Shown: in pieces, positions 1-8,302 of the stretch | How positions within the stretch are numbered: the first letter of the stretch is position 1 | Layout: every line of letters begins with the position of its first letter | Source: Acidobacteriaceae bacterium | GTDB taxonomy: Bacteria > Acidobacteriota > Terriglobia > Terriglobales > Acidobacteriaceae | Assembly: GCA_003164255.1 (NCBI GenBank) | Contig: PLST01000434.1 | Location: 1,461-23,328 of the forward strand | Direction: 5' to 3' | DNA: 21,868 nt | Program-made: the position numbers and the translations under genes | Notes under the pieces: model-generated | The model's database searches: none | What the model was told of the DNA's origin: nothing | What the model saw: the letters and a program-made list of their open reading frames with translations, nothing else

Positions 1-471
1 AACCGATGAGGGACGGCCCCTCGGAGTCGGCTTACAGGAGCGGACTTCAAACCGCCTTTCGGCGGCTATGGTCAAAAGCCATGGTCGTGAGCGCGGAAGG
101 AAAAGGCCCAGCGAAGACTGGGTCAGGTGTCAGGCAAGAAGAGGACCGCAAGGGAACCACTATTGAAGTGTCGAAACCCACTTAGAAGATGTCAAAACCG
201 CGGCGTTGTCACTACTGCGGGACAGAGCTACGACGATACCTGTTTACGGGCGTAGCGGCATCCGGCACGAGAGGTGGCCTGAGCTTGCCATGAGGCGGTT
301 AAGCGGAACATGGGAACCTGCGATCACGATGCTAACGGAGAAGCCACAAGTGGAGAAGCCACGAGGGCGAGAGTACGGATGCGTGATCGCAGGGACGGAA
401 CAGCTCGTAGTAGCGATGAAGTCCCCGATAAAGGGATGGAGCGAAGGGGCTGTGTCAAGGAGCCTGATTCA

Positions 472-1758
472 ATGAGCCAACCAGTAGATGGGATGAGCCC
501 GATGAAGAAGGCAAAGCCGTTTTGTATTTCCAAGAAGGAGGTCTGGAAAGCGTATCAACGGGTGAAAGCGAATAAAGGAGCAGCAGGGACCGATGGGCAA
601 ACGATCGAGGGTTTTGAAAGGCGACTGAAAAGAAACCTTTATAAAATCTGGAATCGCATGTCCACGGGCAGCTACTTTCCACCGCCAGTCAGGACAGTGA
701 AGATACCGAAGAAGAGTGGCGGAGAAAGAAGTCTTGGCATACCGACTGTGGCGGATCGAATCGCACAACAGGTTGTGAAGGCACGGCTGGAACCGGAGGT
801 TGATCCACATTTCCATCCTGACTCCTATGGCTATCGGCCAGCGAAGTCCGCGCTGGATGCAGTGGGACAGGCCCGGCAGCGGTGTTGGCGAAATGACTGG
901 GTCCTGGACCTGGACATCAGAGCCTTCTTTGACAACCTGGATCAAAATCTACTGATGCGAGCGGTGAAGAAACACGCATCGCAGAGGTGGATGGTCCTCT
1001 ATATCGAACGCTGGCTTAAAGCGCCGGTGAAAGGGGAGAACGGTGATCTGATTCCGCGTCAGAAGGGCACGCCGCAAGGTGGCGTGATCAGTCCACTGCT
1101 GGCCAACCTGTTTCTGCATTATGCGTTTGATCGATGGATGAAGGTGAACTTTCCTCAGGTTCCATTCGAGAGGTACGCCGATGATGCCATCGTGCATTGC
1201 AGAACGGAAAGGCAAGCTCAGGATATGAGGAAGGCAATTGCAAAGCGGTTGTTAGACTGCGGACTGGAACTCCATCCGGAGAAGACGCGGATCATCTATT
1301 GCAAGGATGATTTGCGGAAGGGAAGGCACACCGATGAGAAGTTCGATTTTCTTGGCTACGAATTTCGTCCGAGGAGATCGATCAATCGCAAAGGCAAGGT
1401 CTTCATCAATTTCAGTCCCGCAGTCTCGACCAAAGCAGCCAAGTCGATGCGGACAGAGATCCGAAACTGGCGCCTGCGGCAGCGTAGCCACCGGACCTTG
1501 GAAGATCTGTCCCGCCTCTACAATCCGATTATCCGGGGCTGGTTCCAATACTACGGACGGTACTACCGTACAACGCTATACTCGGTGATCCGCCAACTGG
1601 ATCAGGAACTGGTCAAATGGGCCAGCCAGAAATACAAGAAACTGCGTGAACATGTTCGGCGTGCACGGCAATGGGTTGCGGCAATCTCTCGCCGCAGTTC
1701 GTTCCTGTTCGCACACTGGGCCATCAAGCGCGGTGGCTCCATGATGGGAGCCGGATGA
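472..1758 (+). CDS. ltrA: Group II intron reverse transcriptase/maturase
   Basis: A 428-residue intron-encoded protein that helps its own RNA splice and copies it into DNA. The reverse transcriptase motifs are complete: the N-terminal block with RVKANKGAAGTDG, the KSGGERSLGIPTVADRIAQ block, the SYGYRP block, the GTPQGGVISPLLANLFLHYAFD block and the catalytic RYADD (Y235-A-D237-D238). The maturase (GIIM/X) domain follows with NPIIRGWFQYYGRYY. No HNH endonuclease domain follows, so second-strand priming would have to use another route, as in other endonuclease-less introns. The ATG at 472 is preferred; the open frame goes back to 310 but there it is intron RNA. The C-terminus ends with MMGAG, encoded inside domain V, which is common in this group. 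It looks intact and potentially active. Confidence 0.93.
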   Translation: MSQPVDGMSPMKKAKPFCISKKEVWKAYQRVKANKGAAGTDGQTIEGFERRLKRNLYKIWNRMSTGSYFPPPVRTVKIPKKSGGERSLGIPTVADRIAQQVVKARLEPEVDPHFHPDSYGYRPAKSALDAVGQARQRCWRNDWVLDLDIRAFFDNLDQNLLMRAVKKHASQRWMVLYIERWLKAPVKGENGDLIPRQKGTPQGGVISPLLANLFLHYAFDRWMKVNFPQVPFERYADDAIVHCRTERQAQDMRKAIAKRLLDCGLELHPEKTRIIYCKDDLRKGRHTDEKFDFLGYEFRPRRSINRKGKVFINFSPAVSTKAAKSMRTEIRNWRLRQRSHRTLEDLSRLYNPIIRGWFQYYGRYYRTTLYSVIRQLDQELVKWASQKYKKLREHVRRARQWVAAISRRSSFLFAHWAIKRGGSMMGAG

Positions 1759-1822
1759 CGCGAGAGTGTCATGTCCGGTTCTGCGAGCGCCTCGGGGTGA
1801 AACACCCCGGGGCGACTCTCCC
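1748..1822 (+). ncRNA. Group II intron domains V and VI
   Basis: Domain V is a 34-base hairpin at 1748-1781 that begins GAGCCGGATG and closes with CATGTCCGGTTC, the usual catalytic hairpin of bacterial group II introns. Domain VI follows with a 12-bp stem (1788-1799 with 1803-1814, one T-G wobble) and an AAA loop. The segment CGACTCTCCC after the stem should hold the intron end. The branch adenosine cannot be fixed by eye. Confidence 0.85.
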
Positions 1823-2019
1823 GCCCGCGACCCCGGATTTTACCCTCCCGATGCGCTCGACTCGATACTCGGCGATTTGGCGTGAAGACAGAACCCTCCG
1901 GGCAACGTCGGCGTTTTACAGGGTCTATCCTGTCAATGGGTCGCAAACCACTACTAAGAGCACCTATCCCCGAAAAACTCAGCAGCGGACACCAGCATGA
2001 CGCGAAGACTACCGTTTTG
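1823..2019. other. Spacer between the intron and the histidine kinase 3' end
   Basis: About 197 bases with no credible gene on either strand. It holds a perfect 5-bp inverted repeat with a 6-base loop (ACAGG at 1918-1922 and CCTGT at 1929-1933), too short to call a terminator. Its right end carries most of a 40-bp inverted copy of the phosphoesterase promoter segment (see 1987-2026). It is probably the former downstream flank of the two-component operon, into which the intron inserted. Confidence 0.5.
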
Positions 2020-2026
2020 TCATCGC
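1987..2026 (-). repeat. 40-bp repeat, inverted copy of 8303-8342
   Basis: Read on the minus strand, this segment matches 8303-8342 on the plus strand at 37 of 40 positions. It overlaps the last two sense codons and the TGA stop of the histidine kinase (2020-2022). It carries a response-regulator box in which the left half is intact (ATGACA-AAAC) and the right half is altered (GGTAGT instead of TGTAAT). The extent of the match is far beyond chance for a window of this size. It is either a duplicated promoter or a leftover of a rearrangement. Confidence 0.85.
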
Positions 2027-3471
2027 GTTGCGAGGGTCGGCATGCGTAGCCTGACGCGAGTTCCACGGCCGAGTTGACTGGCGATCTCCGCGCTGCCGCC
2101 GTGAAGCGTCAGGATGCTCTGCACGATCGCCAGGCCCAACCCTGTGCCACCCGATGTCTGGGAGCGCGATGGATCGACGCGGAAGAAGCGATCGAATACT
2201 CTGGGGAGCGCTTCTACAGGAATGCCGGCGCCGGTGTCCGAGACCTCGATGCGAATCACGGCGTTCTCGATGGCGGCCGCCATCGTCACGGTTCCTCCCG
2301 GCGGCGTATGTGCAATGGCGTTCGAGACCAGGTTACTCACCGCCCGTAGCATCAGTGAGCGATCCAGTTCCGCGCTGAGCGGCTCGGCCACATCGTTCAC
2401 GACAAGCGATACTCCTGCCTCGGTTGCAGAAGCTTCGTAGTAGTCGCGAACCGTGGTCAGCAACTCGCCGATGTTCACGTTCTCGCGTTGCCACTCGGTT
2501 AATGGACTCTCCGCGCGGGCCAGGAATAGGAGATCGCCTATCAACTCGGAAAGCCGGACTGCTTCTTCCAGTGAAGACTCCAGCACGTCGCGGTACTCGT
2601 CGACCGTGCGTGCGCGGGCGAGAGCCACTTCGGCTTCTCCGCGAATATTGTTGACCGGCGTGCGCAAATCGTGCGCGATGTCGGCCGTGAACCTCGATAT
2701 ACGCTCGAAGGATTCTTCAAGCCGCTCCAGCATCTCATTGAATGTTCCGGCCAGCAATGCAAGTTCCAACGGATAACCTTCCGACTCGATCCGCTCGCGC
2801 AGATTCGTCGACGTGATTCTCCGCGCGGTTGCGGCGATCTCTTCAACGGGCCGAATGCCGTGCCGCGCAATCCGGTATCCCACCACCGGGAACAGAACCG
2901 ACGTCGTCAGCAGAATGCCCCAGAACCACAGCCGATAGCGCGCCAGCAGCTCCTCTTCCTGCGAGACGTCGATGGCGATTTGAACCATGTCGCTATCGGT
3001 CGCCGGCGTGCCGACGGCAACCGCTGCGCTAGTGACCCGGAATGGTTGCCCATGTCTGCCCGCCATCGAAATCGAACGCCCGGAGCGGCCGCGGGTTTGG
3101 CTCGCCAGCTCCGCGAGATCCAACTGTTCGGCCATGCCGGGCGTCGTCATGATCGCCACGCCATGCTCGTCGAGAAGACGAATGTAGAACTGCTGGTACC
3201 GGCGCGCTGCAGACTCCAGTTCAATCTCTTCATGCAGCGCATCTTTATCTTTCGGGCGTTCGCTCAGCATGGAGCGAAGCACGTGCAGCTTGTCGGCAAG
3301 AAACAGCTCCGTGCTTCGTTCCAGTTCCGCCCGCAGGACGATGTACAGACTCGCCGTGGCCAGAATTACCAGCAACAGGCCGGCCAACGAGTAGGCCGCC
3401 GTCAGCCTGAATGCCAGGGTCCGGCCCAGCCGTGGCGTGCACGGCGAGCTACGTTTCGGCTTCAAAGACAT
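2020..3471 (-). CDS. CusS-like sensor histidine kinase
   Basis: A 483-residue membrane kinase that would sense an extracytoplasmic signal and phosphorylate the adjacent response regulator. The N-terminus has a cationic stretch, a first membrane segment (about residues 22-46), a periplasmic sensor of about 130 residues and a second membrane segment near 180-200. Then come a HAMP linker, the phosphoacceptor box DIAHDLRTPVNNIRGEAEVA with His267, the N box VSNLVSNAIAHTPPGG, the G1 box SDTGAGIP and the G2 box GGTGLGLAIV. Length and order match the heavy-metal sensor kinase family (CusS/CopS). The start at 3471 overlaps the regulator gene by 23 bases, which suggests coupled translation. No His- or Met-rich metal site stands out in the sensor, so metal as the signal is only a family-level guess. 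The stop codon lies inside a 40-bp repeat. Confidence 0.92.
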   Translation of the reverse strand: MSLKPKRSSPCTPRLGRTLAFRLTAAYSLAGLLLVILATASLYIVLRAELERSTELFLADKLHVLRSMLSERPKDKDALHEEIELESAARRYQQFYIRLLDEHGVAIMTTPGMAEQLDLAELASQTRGRSGRSISMAGRHGQPFRVTSAAVAVGTPATDSDMVQIAIDVSQEEELLARYRLWFWGILLTTSVLFPVVGYRIARHGIRPVEEIAATARRITSTNLRERIESEGYPLELALLAGTFNEMLERLEESFERISRFTADIAHDLRTPVNNIRGEAEVALARARTVDEYRDVLESSLEEAVRLSELIGDLLFLARAESPLTEWQRENVNIGELLTTVRDYYEASATEAGVSLVVNDVAEPLSAELDRSLMLRAVSNLVSNAIAHTPPGGTVTMAAAIENAVIRIEVSDTGAGIPVEALPRVFDRFFRVDPSRSQTSGGTGLGLAIVQSILTLHGGSAEIASQLGRGTRVRLRMPTLATR

Positions 3472-4123
3472 AGCCGGCGCCGCGAACCGTGTGAATCAGC
3501 TTCAGCGAGAAGGGATCATCCACCTTGCTGCGCAACCTGCGCACGTTGACGTCCACAACGTTCGTGTCACTGTCGAAGTTCATATCCCAAACTGATTCAG
3601 CGATTAGCGTGCGCGACAGCACTTCGCCGGCGCGCCGCGCCAGCAGGGTCAGCAGCAGAAACTCTTTTGAAGTGAGTTCAAGCTTCCGGCCTCCACGTGT
3701 CGCCCGCTGGCGCAGCAGGTCAATCTCAAGATCTGCCATGCGAACGGTCTCCTGAGGGCGAGGCGTTGAGCGGCGCAGCAGCGAGCGCACCCGGGCCAGG
3801 AGTTCGGAAAAAGCGAACGGCTTTACCAGGTAGTCGTCGGCGCCCAGCTCGAATCCGTGGACGCGTTCATGCACGGCATCCCGCGCCGTGAGCATCAGAA
3901 CAAGGACTTTCCTGCTCCCCTCACGTAACCGCGCAAGAACCTGCCATCCGTCCAGCACAGGAAGCATCACGTCGAGAATGACCAGGTCGAAATCAACTTC
4001 CTGAGCCAGGTGCAGGCCTTCCACACCGTCGCCGGCTGTGTCGATCACGTAACCGGCTTCGCTGAGTCCTTTCTTGAGAAACTTGGCCGTTTTGACTTCG
4101 TCTTCAATAACCAGGATCTTCAT
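3449..4123 (-). CDS. OmpR-family response regulator, CusR/CopR-like
   Basis: A 224-residue DNA-binding response regulator. The receiver domain covers about residues 1-115, with the acidic pocket E7-D8-E9, the phosphoacceptor Asp51 in LVILDVMLP, the switch residue in LMLTARD and the conserved Lys in LVKPFAF. The winged-helix output domain follows and ends with the usual LIHTVRGAGYVFE. The sequence resembles heavy-metal response regulators such as CusR and CopR. Its ATG overlaps the stop of the upstream secreted-protein gene as ATGA (4120-4123), and its own end overlaps the kinase start. It is the natural candidate to bind the ATGACA-N4-TGTAAT boxes at 8112 and 8306, because the E. coli CusR operator has the same half-site and the same spacing; that link is inferred. 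Confidence 0.94.
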   Translation of the reverse strand: MKILVIEDEVKTAKFLKKGLSEAGYVIDTAGDGVEGLHLAQEVDFDLVILDVMLPVLDGWQVLARLREGSRKVLVLMLTARDAVHERVHGFELGADDYLVKPFAFSELLARVRSLLRRSTPRPQETVRMADLEIDLLRQRATRGGRKLELTSKEFLLLTLLARRAGEVLSRTLIAESVWDMNFDSDTNVVDVNVRRLRSKVDDPFSLKLIHTVRGAGYVFEAET

Positions 4124-4656
4124 TTGTCACCCGCCTTAACAAATACGGATTTGCTATCGGATTGGCTCACTCGGATACGGCGAAAGAAAAGAGTCTGTTT
4201 TTCGCCATTCGGGTGCTCGCGGATCCTTTCCAGCGTTGCACCATCCTCAATGACCGACCATGTCTCTTTTGACTGAAGAATGCGGCCATCCTCATGTTCC
4301 TCGATCGAGAAGACGAGTCTGGAATCCTTCCATACGACCGATGTTTTGAACTCGTCTCCATCGGCTCCGGTCGACACGGAGAACTTCCCATCGGTTGTGT
4401 ACTTCTGAACCGCGTGCCGCGAGCTTGCGGGATTGCGCGAGATCGATGTTTCCATCGTGAGCTCCGGTTCGCGATGCTCGATTCCAAGCGTGACCTCGCC
4501 ATTGCGCTTCGGCTGACAGCGATCGTTGTCCTGCTTCCACTGGCCCGAGAAATCCGGCGTTCCCTGCGGCCATGCCACAACCGCTGCCGTTGAAAGCAGG
4601 AGGATACCCAGCAGAATTCGCCCATAGCGAAACATCGATGCCTTGCTCTTTCTCAT
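4120..4656 (-). CDS. Small secreted protein of unknown function
   Basis: About 178 residues. The N-terminus has a basic start, a hydrophobic stretch (GRILLGILLLSTAAVVAW) and a likely cleavage region, so the protein should leave the cytoplasm. The mature part starts PDFSGQWKQDNDRC and is rich in short beta-like stretches (FKTSVVWKDSRLVFSIEE, ETWSVIEDGATLERIRE). This pattern resembles lipocalin-like 'DFSGtW' proteins common in Acidobacteriota; I do not know a function. It lies 63 bases downstream of the receptor gene and overlaps the response regulator by 4 bases (ATGA), so it belongs to the sensing operon. It might bind the signal or a ligand in the periplasm. The start is uncertain: ATG at 4656, or ATG at 4635 with a better AAGG upstream. 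Confidence 0.8.
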   Translation of the reverse strand: MRKSKASMFRYGRILLGILLLSTAAVVAWPQGTPDFSGQWKQDNDRCQPKRNGEVTLGIEHREPELTMETSISRNPASSRHAVQKYTTDGKFSVSTGADGDEFKTSVVWKDSRLVFSIEEHEDGRILQSKETWSVIEDGATLERIREHPNGEKQTLFFRRIRVSQSDSKSVFVKAGDK

Positions 4657-4719
4657 TCGCAATTAACACTCGATCCGCAAGGTAGCCACGCTGGCCGCCC
4701 GCGAATCTGTTGGTGGCAG

Positions 4720-7700
4720 TCAGAACTCGAGGCGCAACGCGAACTGCATGTCGCGCGGCGTGCCCGATCCTACCGGCGTTACCGGCGACACCGTGTTCAC
4801 CGTATTGATGATGCTGCCAAACCCCGCCGGACAGCCCGTGGGAGCTGAAGTTGAAACGTTACAGGTTGCCTGCGGCTGACCCAACTGCGGGTGATTGAAG
4901 ATGTTGTAGAACTCCGCGCGGAATTCCAGAGCCCACTTTTCCCGCAGGGGTATGTCTTTGCTGGCGCCAAGATCGATCTGCCACGTCCCAGGCCCGCGAA
5001 GCAGGTCGCGCGGTGCCGTGCCGAACGCTCCGGCCGGAAGGGCAAAGGCCGCTGGATTGATCCACTCGGCGACCGTCCTGCCTCCCGGCGGCGTCAACGA
5101 AACGCCCGGAACCAGGTCGGGGCGTTCCGTGCCGGAGGCCCCATCCGGCGCGCTATAGCTGCTGGGCAGCAGCACATTCACCGGGAAGCCGGTGCGAGCC
5201 AGCGCTGTCGTGCTTACTTCCCAGTTGCCCGCAAGGTCGCTGGCAATCCCGCGCTGGTTCAGCATTCGCTTGCCCTGGCCGAAGGGAAGTTGATAAACCG
5301 CGTTGCCGTTGACCACGTGGGTGGCGTCCCAGGCGCCGCTGGCGCGATCGCAGGCCAGGCACAACGGACTCTGCGGATCCACCTCGTCGCCATCGCCGCT
5401 GCCGTTGGAGCCGTTGTCGATCTCGTGCGACCACATGTAATTGGCAGTCACCAGCAGCCCGCGGGAGAACGAACGCCGCATGGCCACCGAGAGGCCGTTG
5501 TACGAGCTCATGCCGATTGACCCGCGCCAGCCGATCGCCGGAGCAAAGGCCGGATATTGCAGTGTCTGGTAGGTCGGAGCGAGATAGAGGTTCACCACGT
5601 TGGTCTCCAGCAGATGCACGCCGTGGCTTCCCAGGTAGGAGACCGTGCCCACGAAATCCGCCGATAGCTCCCGCTGCGCCGAGAAGCTCCACTGCTCAAC
5701 ATACGAGTCCTTCCGGTCCCTTTGTTCGGCATTCGGTGAGGTGGTTCCGGCGCCGAATGTAACCGGATAGGAAAGTGGCGACTTCGAACTGCCTGTTGCC
5801 GCATAGGAGCGCACTTCGTTCTTGGCGGGCAGATTCTGGTCGTCCAACTGTCCGTCTTCGTGGTACATACCGAATCCACCCCGAATCACTGTCCGGCCGT
5901 TTTTCCACGGCGTCCAGGCGAAGGCCACGCGGGGATCGACATCGCCGTAGTTCTGCTGGCCGAAGCTCGAGCCAACGCCGCAGTATCCCTGCGCGCCGCA
6001 GGTGTCAAAGTCGAAGGGGTTGGCCTTGCCGTTCGCCTCGTCGAACAGATCGAAGATGGTGTAGCGCAGGCCCAGGTTCAGGGTGAAATTCTGCCGCCAC
6101 TTGTACTCGTCCTGCGCGTAGACAAAGTAATCGTTCTTGCGCAATCCATTGACTGGCAACGCGCCTGTCAGGCTGGCTTTCTTCACTGAATTGGCGGCCA
6201 GGTTCTCCACCGTGGAAAACGTAAGCTTCCCGTGTTGACCGTATTCCTGGTTCATTTGAATGTAGCGGAACTCCACACCGGCCTTAAACGTATGCCGGTC
6301 ATGAACCCAGGTCAGGTCGTCGGCCCCCGAAAACGAGTTGCCCACGTAGATGCTGACGTAATTGTAGTTCTCAGTTACAAATCCCGGCCCAGGACCTCCC
6401 GAAACCGCGATCTGATAGATGGTCCTGGCGTCACTGTAGTTGTACTGGTTGTCGGTGGAGCGATTGAAGCCTGCCTTGGCCTCGTTCACCAGGTGGGGAT
6501 TGAATATATGCAGTAATTCCAGCGCGCCATTGACCGGCGCGGAGACCTTCTGCTGCAGGTCCGTCGCGGCAGCCGAAAGTGGCTGCGTATCGACCGACCG
6601 GTCGTAGTTGAAGCGCATGAAGCCCGTGGTTTTCGCCGAAAAGTGCTGGTCGAGCCGCAGCATCGCCGAACTCTCGTTCACCACCTGCGTGCATTCGCAG
6701 GTCAGCAGGTCAACGTTCTGGTAGTCGGTCGGGTCGGTGGCTGGCGTATAAGGAGTCAGAATTGCTTTCGGACCGGCTCCTGGAAATCCGTTAATGATCC
6801 CATACACGGGCGAGGTGCTCGGAATCGATGCTATCAGCGACTGGCTCGGCACATCGCCGCTCACCGGATAGCCCCAGTTCTGTCGGTAGGCTTCAGAAGC
6901 GAGGAAGAAAAACGTCTTGCCGCGCACGATGGGGCCGCCGAGCGATGCGCCGAACTGATTCAGGCGAAGCGGCTGCTGAGCCGCACCAGTTGCATTGCCT
7001 GAGGCCCAGGTCGGCAGCGGCGCGTCAAAAGCATTGTTGCGCAAGTACTCAAAAAGGCGTCCGTGGAATTGGTTGGCGCCCGAGGGCGACGTTATATCCA
7101 ATTGGGCGCCCCCCGTCCCGCCTTCCTCGGCAGTTGCCATCAGCGAATTGACGCGGAACTCCGTGATCGCGTCCAGTGGAATGGAGAGCCGCACCCACTG
7201 GCGCTGTGTCTGATTCACGATGTTGGTCGCATCGACGCCGTCGTATGTAAAGTTGCTGTCGTCCAGGCCCCGCCCGGCAAAGCGAACCGTCCGCTGGTTG
7301 CTGCCACCGGTGTCGATGGCACCGGGGATGAAGGCCGTCAGCGCCGACCAGTCGCGGCCGTTGAGCGGTAATTCATTCACCTGCTCTCGTTCGATCAAAC
7401 CGGTCACCGCGCTGGTGTTACGATCCATGAGCGTCCGGGCGGAGGAGACGTTGACACGCTCTTCGCCGCCCGAAACCTGCAGCGTCGCATCCAGAGCCTC
7501 CGTCCGCCCAATCACCTGTTCCACGTCGACAAACTTTAGAGTCTGGAATCCAGGGTGTTCGAAAGTGACTGTGTAAGTGTCCACAGGCAACTCGGGAATG
7601 TTGTAGTTCCCGTTCGCGTCCGACATGGTTTCGCGCTGTCGCTGGGTGGAATTCTGCACAGCCCTAATGTGCGTCTCTGCCAGCAGCCGGCCTGACGGAT

Positions 7701-7851
7701 CGGTAACCGTGCCAGTCAACCCGCTCCGGTCCACTTGCGCGAAACAGATTCCGGCAAGGAAAAACACCGCGCTGAATTCGATCGAAACGCGAGCTCTGCG
7801 AAGCACAGAAGAACTCCTGCTGAATAGACCTTGCTTCATCTCGCAATGCAT
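4720..7851 (-). CDS. TonB-dependent receptor with carboxypeptidase-regulatory-like domain
   Basis: A 1043-residue outer-membrane protein. A signal peptide (about residues 1-38, ending GICFAQ) is followed by a carboxypeptidase-regulatory-like fold (about 41-130, SGLTGTVTDPSGRLL to EALDATLQVSGG). A plug-like region comes next (ERE-QVNELPLNGRDW near 155-165), then a long beta barrel. The chain ends in MQFALRLEF, with the terminal aromatic residue expected for Bam-dependent insertion. It is the Oar/SusC-like type that acidobacteria carry in many copies; the cargo cannot be told from sequence. Predicted outer loops hold cysteine pairs (TCECTQ, CGAQGYC, CLAC), probably disulfides. It is the first gene of the operon with the secreted protein and the two-component system. 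The start is taken at 7851; a second ATG four codons later (7839) is also possible. Confidence 0.93.
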   Translation of the reverse strand: MHCEMKQGLFSRSSSVLRRARVSIEFSAVFFLAGICFAQVDRSGLTGTVTDPSGRLLAETHIRAVQNSTQRQRETMSDANGNYNIPELPVDTYTVTFEHPGFQTLKFVDVEQVIGRTEALDATLQVSGGEERVNVSSARTLMDRNTSAVTGLIEREQVNELPLNGRDWSALTAFIPGAIDTGGSNQRTVRFAGRGLDDSNFTYDGVDATNIVNQTQRQWVRLSIPLDAITEFRVNSLMATAEEGGTGGAQLDITSPSGANQFHGRLFEYLRNNAFDAPLPTWASGNATGAAQQPLRLNQFGASLGGPIVRGKTFFFLASEAYRQNWGYPVSGDVPSQSLIASIPSTSPVYGIINGFPGAGPKAILTPYTPATDPTDYQNVDLLTCECTQVVNESSAMLRLDQHFSAKTTGFMRFNYDRSVDTQPLSAAATDLQQKVSAPVNGALELLHIFNPHLVNEAKAGFNRSTDNQYNYSDARTIYQIAVSGGPGPGFVTENYNYVSIYVGNSFSGADDLTWVHDRHTFKAGVEFRYIQMNQEYGQHGKLTFSTVENLAANSVKKASLTGALPVNGLRKNDYFVYAQDEYKWRQNFTLNLGLRYTIFDLFDEANGKANPFDFDTCGAQGYCGVGSSFGQQNYGDVDPRVAFAWTPWKNGRTVIRGGFGMYHEDGQLDDQNLPAKNEVRSYAATGSSKSPLSYPVTFGAGTTSPNAEQRDRKDSYVEQWSFSAQRELSADFVGTVSYLGSHGVHLLETNVVNLYLAPTYQTLQYPAFAPAIGWRGSIGMSSYNGLSVAMRRSFSRGLLVTANYMWSHEIDNGSNGSGDGDEVDPQSPLCLACDRASGAWDATHVVNGNAVYQLPFGQGKRMLNQRGIASDLAGNWEVSTTALARTGFPVNVLLPSSYSAPDGASGTERPDLVPGVSLTPPGGRTVAEWINPAAFALPAGAFGTAPRDLLRGPGTWQIDLGASKDIPLREKWALEFRAEFYNIFNHPQLGQPQATCNVSTSAPTGCPAGFGSIINTVNTVSPVTPVGSGTPRDMQFALRLEF

Positions 7852-8111
7852 ACCACCCCCAGGAAAAACGGCTTCCCGAGCGAATACAGAGATTCCACGT
7901 CATGCCGCCGCTCGTTGCGCGCATCGGAATCGTAAGCCGGATGTTCAAGTTGTAACAGTGGGAGCATGTGTCCTCGTTCCCCGGAAGGGCGGAGAACCGC
8001 ATCGGGCTCTCCGCAGCGGGCTTTCAAACGTTGACGTGTGTGCGAGGTTCGATCGCGCTCAATGACCTTCACGCGTCAGCACGATCCCGAAGGGCGCCTC
8101 GAATCTGATCA

Positions 8112-8127
8112 ATGACAGTTTTGTAAT
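8112..8127 (-). promoter_or_regulatory. Putative response-regulator box facing the receptor operon
   Basis: Imperfect dyad ATGACA-GTTT-TGTAAT on the plus strand; read toward the receptor gene it is ATTACA-AAAC-TGTCAT. It lies 260 bases upstream of the receptor start. Half-site and 4-base spacing match the published E. coli CusR operator pattern (ATGACA-ANNT-TGTCAT). Binding by the regulator at 3449-4123 is inferred. Confidence 0.6.
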
Positions 8128-8302
8128 CCGGTTTCGTTATATGCAGATCACGCCCAAGTTAAGGTCGCATCAAATATCGATCACCCTGGGACCAGCTATT
8201 TGTCCAACGCGAGGACATCCAGAGTTGACGATGGTGCGATTCACCGGAATGACACTCCGGCACGCGAGCCTGCTTTACGAAGCGCATTCACACCACTGTA
8301 AT

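Larger units (their letters stand above)
1..1822 (+). mobile_element. Group II intron (5' end not seen in the window)
   Basis: A retrotransposing ribozyme that encodes its own splicing and reverse-transcription protein. The stretch at 1-471 has no convincing gene and carries short conserved-looking pieces typical of domains I-IV, such as GGAACCTGCGAT near 311 and the run just before the protein start. The protein gene occupies 472-1758. Its last codons and stop run into a canonical domain V hairpin at 1748-1781, followed by a long domain VI stem at 1788-1814. The 3' boundary is placed near 1822 from the end of domain VI and may be off by several bases. The 5' boundary and the 5' exon are not visible, so the insertion target cannot be read. 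The intron lies on the opposite strand to the two-component operon beside it. Confidence 0.88.

Noticed and set aside
310..471. Earlier start of the intron-encoded protein
   Set aside because: The region is intron RNA; the extra residues are not similar to reverse transcriptases, and homologous proteins start near the PKxKPFxIS motif.
2671..3549. 292-codon plus-strand open frame
   Set aside because: Antisense to the histidine kinase. It is rich in Arg/Gln/Pro, typical for a shadow frame.
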